DNA of 64,000 bases from Agrococcus sp. Marseille-Q4369 (GTDB taxonomy: Bacteria > Actinomycetota > Actinomycetes > Actinomycetales > Microbacteriaceae). Under the pieces are notes generated by a model that saw only the letters and a list, made by a program, of their open reading frames with translations, was not told the DNA's origin and did not search any database. This document shows, one piece after another, positions 58,559-64,000 of this stretch. A program made the position numbers and the translations under genes. The stretch lies in assembly GCF_018308945.1 (NCBI RefSeq), contig NZ_CP070501.1, positions 2,232,001-2,296,000 of the forward strand. The letters run 5' to 3'. The number at the start of each line of letters is the position of its first letter. Within the stretch, counting starts at the first letter, position 1.

Positions 58559-59752
58559 CTACGCGGCGAAGAGGCGCTGCAGCCGCTGGACGCCCTCGAG
58601 CAGGGCGTCGTCGCCGAGCGCGTAGGAGAAGCGCAGGTAGCCGGAGGGGCCGAACGCCTCGCCCGGCACCGCGGCGACCTCGGCCTGCTCGAGCATGAGG
58701 TCGGCGAGCTCGAGCGAGGTCTCGGCGCGCACGCCGCCCCATTCCCTGCCCAGGAGCGCCGACACATCCGCGTAGACGTAGAACGCGCCCTTCGGCGTCG
58801 GCACCGAGAACCCCGGGATGCGCGAGAGCTCCTCGACGATCGTGCGGCGGCGCCGGTCGAAGGCGGTGAGCATGTCGGCGACCGCGTCCTGCGGGCCGGT
58901 GAGCGCCTCGAGGGCGCCGCGCTGCGCGACGTTGTTGACGTTGCTCGTCAGGTGCGACTGCAGGTTGCCGGCCGCCTTGATGACGTCGGCGGGCCCGACC
59001 ATCCAGCCCACGCGCCAGCCGGTCATGGCGTAGGTCTTCGCGACGCCGTTGACGAGGATCGTGCGGTCGGCGAGCGCCGGCACCGCCTCGACGACCGACA
59101 CGGCGCGCTCGCCGTCGTAGACGAGGTTCTGGTAGATCTCGTCGCTCACGACCCACAGGCCGTTGCGCTCGGACCACTCGGCGATCTCGCGGATGCGCTC
59201 GGCCGGGTAGACGGCGCCGGTCGGGTTCGAGGGGCTCACCATGAGCAGCGCCTTCGTGCGCTCGGTGCGCGCGGCCTCGAGCTGGTCGACCGTGACGAGG
59301 TAGCCCTGCTCCGCGCCCGCGAAGACGTCGACCTGGCGGGCGCCGGTGAGCGCGATCGCCTCGGGGTAGGTGGTCCAGTAGGGCGTCGGTACGAGCACCT
59401 CGTCGCCCGGGTCGAGGATCGTCTGGAACGCCTGGTAGACCGACTGCTTGCCGCCGTTCGTGACGAGCGTCTGGCTCGGCTCGACCTCGAGGCCCGAGTC
59501 GCGCTTCGTCTTCGCCGCGATCGCCTCCCGCAGCTCCGGCAGGCCCGGCGCCGGGGTGTAGCGGTAGTTCTTCGGATCGGCGAGCGCGCGCTGGGCCGCC
59601 TCGACGATGTTGGGCGGCGTGGCGAAGTCGGGCTCGCCCGCGGCGTAGCTGATGACGTCGCGGCCGGCGGCCTTGAGCGCCTTGGCCTTCGCGTCGACCT
59701 TGAGGGTCGCGGACTCGTTGATGGCGGCGATGCGCGCGGCGATGCGGTTCAC
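58559..59752 (-). CDS. aspartate/aromatic aminotransferase (class I, fold type I)
   Basis: A 397-residue PLP-dependent aminotransferase. Visible motifs: [13 protein letters not shown] near residue 37, [45 protein letters not shown], and the PLP-lysine region [20 protein letters not shown] with the Lys near residue 235. It is most like bacterial AspC subgroup I-gamma, which uses aspartate and sometimes prephenate. TAGGCT ends 6 bases before the GTG. Confidence 0.93.
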   Translation of the reverse strand: MNRIAARIAAINESATLKVDAKAKALKAAGRDVISYAAGEPDFATPPNIVEAAQRALADPKNYRYTPAPGLPELREAIAAKTKRDSGLEVEPSQTLVTNGGKQSVYQAFQTILDPGDEVLVPTPYWTTYPEAIALTGARQVDVFAGAEQGYLVTVDQLEAARTERTKALLMVSPSNPTGAVYPAERIREIAEWSERNGLWVVSDEIYQNLVYDGERAVSVVEAVPALADRTILVNGVAKTYAMTGWRVGWMVGPADVIKAAGNLQSHLTSNVNNVAQRGALEALTGPQDAVADMLTAFDRRRRTIVEELSRIPGFSVPTPKGAFYVYADVSALLGREWGGVRAETSLELADLMLEQAEVAAVPGEAFGPSGYLRFSYALGDDALLEGVQRLQRLFAA

Positions 59753-59825
59753 GGCTCCAGCCTACGAGGACGGGCATCCGCGAGGGGTGCCATCGTGGGC
59801 CGTCGCCGCGCGACACTCGGTGAAG

Positions 59826-59855
59826 TGGACAGCGGGTGCCAGGCCCACGTATGCT
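59826..59855 (+). promoter_or_regulatory. promoter of the tRNA-Trp-secE-nusG unit
   Basis: TGGACA (59826-59831) and TATGCT (59850-59855) are 18 bases apart, the best -35/-10 pair upstream of tRNA-Trp. Transcription would start near 59862, giving a 5' leader before tRNA processing. A second TTGACA at 59869 has no good -10 partner. Confidence 0.6.
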
Positions 59856-59931
59856 GTTCCCTCGGTGGTTGACAACCGCCATGATGTCGCACGCCCAGGC
59901 CGGTGCTGACAGCGTGGCTCTCCACCCGCCC

Positions 59932-60004
59932 AGGGCGGTGGCGCAATTGGTAGCGCAGCGGTCTCCAAAACCGCAGGTTGCAGGTTCGAGTCCTGTCCGC
60001 CCTG
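59932..60004 (+). tRNA. tRNA-Trp (anticodon CCA)
   Basis: Acceptor AGGGCGG pairs with CCGCCCT, D arm GCGCAATTGGTAGCGC, anticodon stem GCGGT/ACCGC with loop CTCCAAA, T arm with GGTTCGAGTCC, discriminator G. It lies 68 bases before secE, as in many actinobacteria. Confidence 0.97.
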
Positions 60005-60072
60005 CAGAAGGCGCCCGAACGGCGCTTGACTGGCCTCGGCAGCAGCCGGGCCGAACGAATCGAAGGGTCACC

Positions 60073-60339
60073 GTGGCTGAGAACGCGATCGAGGAGGCAC
60101 CCCGCACGCGCGAGGGCGGCTCTCGCAACCCGTTCCTGCGCCTGTGGACCTTCCTCAAGGAAGTCCTGGTCGAGCTCCGCAAGGTCGTCACGCCGACGCG
60201 CAAGGAGCTGATCCGCTACACGCTCGTCGTGCTGGTGTTCGTGGTGTTCATGATGCTCCTGGTGTCGGGTCTCGACCTGCTGTTCGGCTCGCTCGTGGGC
60301 TGGGTCTTCGGCGACATCCCGCTGTTCGGCCTCGCTTGA
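60073..60339 (+). CDS. secE: preprotein translocase subunit SecE
   Basis: An 88-residue single-spanning SecE of the Gram-positive type. The cytosolic amphipathic region FLKEVLVELRKVVTPTRKEL leads into one transmembrane helix (YTLVVLVFVVFMMLLVSGLD). It clamps SecY in the membrane channel. GAAGGG precedes the GTG. It is followed 33 bases later by nusG. Confidence 0.96.
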   Translation: MAENAIEEAPRTREGGSRNPFLRLWTFLKEVLVELRKVVTPTRKELIRYTLVVLVFVVFMMLLVSGLDLLFGSLVGWVFGDIPLFGLA

Positions 60340-60372
60340 GCCCGACGCGGAACGTGAAGGAGAAGGTGGACT

Positions 60373-61065
60373 GTGTCTGACGTCAACGACCTCGACATCG
60401 AGCTGAACAAGGCGCTCGACGACCTCGTCCCGGACGAGGGCAAGCCCGAGGAGCCCGCGACCGATCCCTACGAGGACTTCAAGCGCGAGATGCGCCTCAA
60501 GCCCGGCAAGTGGTACGTCATCCACTCGTACGCCGGCTACGAGAGGAAGGTCAAGGCCAACATCGCCTCGCGCGCCGAGAACATGCAGGTCGACGGCATC
60601 TACGAGATCCAGGTGCCGACCGAGGACGTGCTCGAGACGAAGAACGGCCAGGCCAAGCGCGTCAACCGCGTGCGCGTGCCCGGCTACGTGCTCGTCCGCA
60701 TGGACCTGAACGAGGACACCTGGTCGGTCGTGCGCCACACGCCCGGCGTCACGGGCTTCGTGGGCAACGCCCACAACCCGGCCCCGCTGCGCTTCGACGA
60801 GGCGTTCACGATGCTCAAGCCGATCGCCGACGAGCAGCTCGCCGAGCAGCAGAAGACGGCGCCCTCGCAGCAGCCCAACCAGGTCACGGTCGAGGTCGAC
60901 TTCGAGGTCGGCGAGACCATCACGATCACCGAGGGCTCGTTCGCGGGCTTCCCCGGCACCATCAGCGAGATCCAGCCGGCGAGCCGCAAGCTCACCGTGC
61001 TCGTCAGCCTGTTCGAGCGCGAGACTCCGGTCGAGCTCGGCTTCGGCCAGGTCAGCAAGCTCTAG
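60373..61065 (+). CDS. nusG: transcription termination/antitermination protein NusG
   Basis: A 230-residue NusG. About 40 N-terminal acidic residues precede the NGN domain ([39 protein letters not shown]). A linker and a C-terminal KOW domain follow ([29 protein letters not shown]-like ending as [16 protein letters not shown]). The acidic leader is usual in actinobacteria. A short CCCTCT/AGAGGG hairpin after the stop is too weak to call a terminator. Confidence 0.96.
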   Translation: MSDVNDLDIELNKALDDLVPDEGKPEEPATDPYEDFKREMRLKPGKWYVIHSYAGYERKVKANIASRAENMQVDGIYEIQVPTEDVLETKNGQAKRVNRVRVPGYVLVRMDLNEDTWSVVRHTPGVTGFVGNAHNPAPLRFDEAFTMLKPIADEQLAEQQKTAPSQQPNQVTVEVDFEVGETITITEGSFAGFPGTISEIQPASRKLTVLVSLFERETPVELGFGQVSKL

Positions 61066-61143
61066 TCCCTCTCAAGAGGGCTGGATGCGGTCCCGGGCTC
61101 CGAGCGTGCCCGCACGACCGCGACACACCAAGAAGGAAGAGAC

Positions 61144-61575
61144 ATGGCACCCAAGAAGAAGGTCACGGGTCTGATCAAGCTGCAGATCCAGGCCGGCGCC
61201 GCCAACCCCGCACCGCCGGTCGGTCCGGCGCTCGGTCAGCACGGCGTCAACATCATGGAGTTCTGCAAGGCGTACAACGCCGCGACGGAGAACCAGCGCG
61301 GCAACGTCATCCCGGTCGAGATCACCGTCTACGAGGACCGCTCGTTCGACTTCGTGCTCAAGACCCCGCCGGCCGCAGAGCTCATCAAGAAGGCCGCTGG
61401 CGTCAAGAAGGGCTCCGGCGTCCCGCACACCACGAAGGTGGGCAAGCTGACGATGGCGCAGGTCGAGGAGATCGCGCAGCAGAAGCTCGCCGACCTCAAC
61501 GCGAACGACATCGAGGGCGCGAAGAAGATCGTCGCCGGCACCGCCCGCTCCATGGGCATCACCGTCGAGGGCTGA
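61144..61575 (+). CDS. rplK: 50S ribosomal protein L11
   Basis: A 143-residue L11 with the classical N-terminal [30 protein letters not shown] and the C-terminal rRNA-binding domain containing [18 protein letters not shown] and [25 protein letters not shown] precedes the ATG. It binds the GTPase-centre rRNA. Confidence 0.98.
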   Translation: MAPKKKVTGLIKLQIQAGAANPAPPVGPALGQHGVNIMEFCKAYNAATENQRGNVIPVEITVYEDRSFDFVLKTPPAAELIKKAAGVKKGSGVPHTTKVGKLTMAQVEEIAQQKLADLNANDIEGAKKIVAGTARSMGITVEG

Positions 61576-61671
61576 CCTCGACGCTGCGATCACGCAGACC
61601 AGAGCCGCTCCGGCTCACCAGTGGGAGCGCCGGCCAGGCGCGCACCGCGAACCCTGATCTAGGAGATCCAC

Positions 61672-62361
61672 ATGGCACAGAAGTCCAAGGCCTACAGGGC
61701 CGCAGCCGCGAAGATCGAGGCTGACAAGCACTACACGCCGGCCGAGGCTGTCGCGCTCGCTCGCGAGACCGGCTCGACCAAGACCGACTCGACCGTCGAG
61801 GTCGCGCTCAAGCTCGGCGTCGACCCCCGCAAGGCTGACCAGATGGTCCGCGGTACCGTTTCTCTTCCTCACGGCACCGGCAAGACCGCTCGCGTCATCG
61901 TCTTCGCGCAGGGCCCGGCCGCCGAGGCCGCCATCGCCGCAGGCGCCGACGAGGTGGGCTCGGACGAGCTCATCGAGAAGGTCGCCGCCGGCTGGACGAA
62001 CTTCGACGCCGCCGTCGCGAGCCCCGAGCTCATGGGCAAGGTCGGCCGACTCGGCAAGGTGCTCGGCCCCCGCGGCCTCATGCCGAACCCGAAGACCGGC
62101 ACGGTCACCCCGAACGTCGCGCAGGCCGTGACCGACATCAAGGGCGGCCGCATCGAGTTCCGCGTCGACAAGCACGCCAACGTGCACTTCATCGTCGGCA
62201 AGGCCTCGTTCTCGGAGGAGCAGCTGAACGACAACATCAGCGCCGCGCTCGAGGAGGTCGTCCGCCTCAAGCCGTCGTCCTCCAAGGGCCGCTACATCCA
62301 GAAGGCCACGGTCTCGACGACCTTCGGCCCCGGCATCCCGGTGGACGTCACGTCCATCTGA
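61672..62361 (+). CDS. rplA: 50S ribosomal protein L1
   Basis: A 229-residue L1 with [20 protein letters not shown] at the N-terminus, [16 protein letters not shown] (the L1 signature), [22 protein letters not shown] and [22 protein letters not shown]1 commonly represses its own operon through mRNA; I could not identify a convincing target site here. AGGAGA precedes the ATG. Confidence 0.98.
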   Translation: MAQKSKAYRAAAAKIEADKHYTPAEAVALARETGSTKTDSTVEVALKLGVDPRKADQMVRGTVSLPHGTGKTARVIVFAQGPAAEAAIAAGADEVGSDELIEKVAAGWTNFDAAVASPELMGKVGRLGKVLGPRGLMPNPKTGTVTPNVAQAVTDIKGGRIEFRVDKHANVHFIVGKASFSEEQLNDNISAALEEVVRLKPSSSKGRYIQKATVSTTFGPGIPVDVTSI

Positions 62362-62374
62362 GATCCGTCTCGCT

Positions 62375-62402
62375 CGAGAGCCCTGCTTCGGCGGGGCTCT
62401 CG
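62375..62402 (+). terminator. hairpin terminator after rplA
   Basis: A 12-bp stem (CGAGAGCCCTGC with GCGGGGCTCTCG, one T-G pair) with loop TTCG, starting 13 bases after the rplA stop. It probably ends the secE-nusG-rplK-rplA transcript. Confidence 0.85.
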
Positions 62403-62467
62403 TCGTCTCCCGGCACTTCCTCCCGCTCACGGCCAGGCGTAGGGTGCGGGCGGATGCGGGAGGCGGC

Positions 62468-63106
62468 ATGGCAGCGCACGGATCGATCGCGATCCACGAG
62501 AGCCGCGGCGCGAGCGACCTGCAGGGCCTCGCGCTCGGCGCAGCCGCGGGCTTCGCCTGGATCGGTGCGCTCCGCGCCTGGATGGCGCTGCTCGCTGGCT
62601 CCGAATCGAAGGTGACCTGGCGCACCGGCCCCTTCGTGCTGCTGCCCGGCACGGTCGTCGGCGCGGCGCACGGCCTCGCGGCGAGCCGGCGCTCGCGCGG
62701 CGAGCCCGTGCCGCTCGCCGCTCGCTGGAGCCCGCTCGCGTTCGCCGCGCCGCTGCTGCTTCCGGGCGCGGTGCGCGAGCTCGTCACGACCGGCATCGGC
62801 AGCGGCGCGCTCGTCCCGCCGATCGTCATGGCGGTGTCGGGCTCGGCGCTGCGGCCCTCGCTCGTCGCGGGCCGACCGCGGGCTCGGCGGGCGGCGGCCG
62901 CGGTCGGAGCGCTCGCAGTGGTCGGCGGCGCGGTCGGCGGGGCGATGACGCGAACGCTCGGCCGCGCTCGCCGCGGCGCTCTGATCGGCTTCCTCGGCAC
63001 CGGCCTCATCGTGCTCGCGGGTGCGGCAGCGCCGCTCGCCTACGACGGGGATGCGAGCGGCGGCCTCACACCTCGACGAGGTGGTGCTCGTAGGCGAGAG
63101 CGATGA
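62468..63106 (+). CDS. multi-pass membrane protein, unknown function
   Basis: A 212-residue protein with about five hydrophobic segments (residues 20-45, 55-75, 85-105, 135-155 and 170-190) and basic loops. The pattern is GFAWIGALRAWMALLAG, then VVGAAHGLAASRRSRGE, then GGAVGGAMTRTLGRARRGALIG. I recognise no family. GGGAGG 5 bases before the ATG supports this start over a GTG 8 codons upstream. The last 41 bases overlap the convergent response regulator gene. Confidence 0.7.
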   Translation: MAAHGSIAIHESRGASDLQGLALGAAAGFAWIGALRAWMALLAGSESKVTWRTGPFVLLPGTVVGAAHGLAASRRSRGEPVPLAARWSPLAFAAPLLLPGAVRELVTTGIGSGALVPPIVMAVSGSALRPSLVAGRPRARRAAAAVGALAVVGGAVGGAMTRTLGRARRGALIGFLGTGLIVLAGAAAPLAYDGDASGGLTPRRGGARRRER

Positions 63107-63716
63107 GCTGCACCCGGCTCGGGACGCCGAGCTTGGCGAGGATCGCGCGCATGTGCGTCTTCACCGTCGTCTCGGCGACCCAGAGCCGCTGCGCGATCTC
63201 GGCGTTCGACAGCCCTCGCGCTGCGAGCGCGAACAGCTCGCGCTCGCGCTCGGTGAGCCCGTCGAGCACGCTCGTGTCGGGTGCGGGCCGCACGGGTGCG
63301 AACGCGCGCAGCAGGTCGAAGGTCTCGGCCGGCGCGATGACCTGCTGCCCGTCGACGACCGCGCGGACCGACTGGACGAGGAACTCGGGGCGGGCATCCT
63401 TGAGCAGGAACCCGCTCGCCCCCGCGCGCAGCGCATCCACCACTGCCCGATCGTGCCGGACAGTCGTGAGCACGATGACGTGCGGCGGCGGCTCCGGCGA
63501 CTCGCGCCTGATCGCGGCGGTCGCCGCGACGCCGTCGAGCACGGGCATCCGGATGTCCATGAGCGCGACGTCCGGCCGCAGCTCGCGCGTGAGCTCGATC
63601 GCCTGCCGGCCGTCGCGAGCGGCGCCCACGACCTCGATGCCGTCCTGGCTCTCGAGGATCATCGAGAGCCCTTCCAGGAACAGCTCCTGGTCGTCGACGA
63701 GCAGCAGTCGGATCAC
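63066..63716 (-). CDS. NarL/FixJ-type response regulator
   Basis: A 216-residue regulator. The receiver domain shows LLVDDQELFLEGL, phosphorylation site DVALMDIRMPVLDG (Asp near residue 54) and FLLKDARPEFLV. The LuxR helix-turn-helix shows LTERERELFALAARGLSNAEIAQRLWVAETTVKTHMRAILAKLG. The GTG start overlaps the kinase stop by 4 bases, so the two are coupled. Confidence 0.94.
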   Translation of the reverse strand: MIRLLLVDDQELFLEGLSMILESQDGIEVVGAARDGRQAIELTRELRPDVALMDIRMPVLDGVAATAAIRRESPEPPPHVIVLTTVRHDRAVVDALRAGASGFLLKDARPEFLVQSVRAVVDGQQVIAPAETFDLLRAFAPVRPAPDTSVLDGLTERERELFALAARGLSNAEIAQRLWVAETTVKTHMRAILAKLGVPSRVQLIALAYEHHLVEV

Positions 63717-64000
63717 CGGGGCGCCATGGGGTTGCGGATGCTTCCGTCAGCCTCACGCGCCGGCGTCAGGTCTACCGTGGTCGCCTGCGACCAGCCGGTC
63801 GGCGGACTCGCTCTGTCTGCCGCGGAGCTCCACCGTGCGATCCAGGGTGCGACGGCATCCTCGGGCCCGGCGGGCGGGGGCTGCTGCGGCACCGGGAGCG
63901 TCGCGAGCTGATCCTCCGTGAGCGGCAGCGTCGGCGCGTCGCTGACCGGCTCGTACGGCAGGTGCGCGCTCACCACGAAGCGCTCGCCCTCGGCGTCGAT
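63713..64000 (-). CDS. sensor histidine kinase, C-terminal end (partial)
   Basis: The last 95 codons of a gene that continues beyond the window. The beginning (IDAEGERFVVSAHLPYEP) is the final strand region of a HATPase domain, as in kinases ending with G-(x)-F-x-V-x-x-P. The remaining 75 residues are a Pro/Ala-rich acidic tail that ends AREADGSIRNPMAPR. The 4-base overlap with the response regulator supports kinase identity. The catalytic motifs themselves lie outside the window. Confidence 0.7.
   Translation of the reverse strand: MDAEGERFVVSAHLPYEPVSDAPTLPLTEDQLATLPVPQQPPPAGPEDAVAPWIARWSSAADRASPPTGWSQATTVDLTPAREADGSIRNPMAPR

Noticed and set aside
59869-59874. TTGACA as the -35 of the tRNA-Trp promoter
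   Set aside because: No acceptable -10 hexamer lies 16-19 bases downstream; the TGGACA/TATGCT pair upstream is better.
61066-61143. Terminator or L1 target in the nusG-rplK gap
   Set aside because: Only a 6-bp CCCTCT/AGAGGG hairpin is present, and I could not match the rRNA-like L1 binding fold with confidence.

Overview
The window is a GC-rich chromosomal segment with almost exclusive G/C at third codon positions, frequent GTG and TTG starts and many 1-8 base gene overlaps. Gene content points to an actinobacterium of the family Microbacteriaceae: a non-discriminating type AspRS, a complete menaquinone locus, a CcdA/ResB/CcsB cytochrome c locus, ribosomal protein bS22, MetPS and a secE-nusG-rplK-rplA block beside tRNA-Trp. 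The synteny resembles Agrococcus-type genomes, but the genus is an inference. I see no insertion sequence, prophage or CRISPR array. Nearly all of the window is ordinary core chromosome; the unusual material is in repeats, intergenic structures, a lineage-specific paralog family and two disrupted or fused genes.

Layout. 0-6.5 kb: small membrane proteins, a cation-efflux transporter, proC, a YchJ-like protein, a Trk/Ktr potassium uptake pair, an ArsR regulator with a coiled-coil tail, bS22 and a glutaredoxin-like protein. 6.4-8.2 kb: aspS plus a small membrane protein, bracketed by two inverted copies of a 57-bp double hairpin. 8.2-12.9 kb: histidine phosphatase, a TlpA-like lipoprotein, CcdA, ResB and CcsB. 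12.9-14.0 kb: a DUF559 nuclease-like gene bracketed by two inverted copies of a 66-bp palindrome. 14-33 kb: the menaquinone region (menC, menB, menE, menA, menD, menF, menG, polyprenyl synthase), interleaved with five paralogs of a membrane-anchored protein family carrying an N-terminal FEMP motif, an SDR, an AI-2E family transporter and PPK2. A 300-bp head-to-head array of 20-bp repeats separates ppk2 from menF. 33-40 kb: ferredoxin-NADP reductase-like FprA, TSUP permease, cardiolipin synthase, YajQ, a small unknown gene, tRNA-Tyr, an inositol monophosphatase and an M23 peptidase.

40.5-46.2 kb: an alpha-glucosidase divergent from a MalEFG-type sugar importer whose ATPase is not in the window. 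46.3-50 kb: a MetP-like NSS transporter interrupted by an in-frame TAG, its intact MetS partner, and a DUF485/ActP acetate symporter pair. 50.2-53.6 kb: tRNA-Thr, tRNA-Met, a homocysteine methyltransferase homolog, a HadA/HadB-like dehydratase pair and murB. 54-57.6 kb: an ABC exporter with a NarL-type two-component system in one operon. 57.6-59.8 kb: an esterase and an aspartate aminotransferase. 59.8-62.4 kb: tRNA-Trp, secE, nusG, rplK, rplA. 62.5-64 kb: a membrane protein and a second NarL-type two-component pair whose kinase runs off the window.

A striking global feature is that about 25 genes have a -10-like hexamer (consensus TAGNNT) ending exactly 6 or 7 bases before the start codon. 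This is the geometry expected of leaderless mRNAs, and I used it to settle several start sites.
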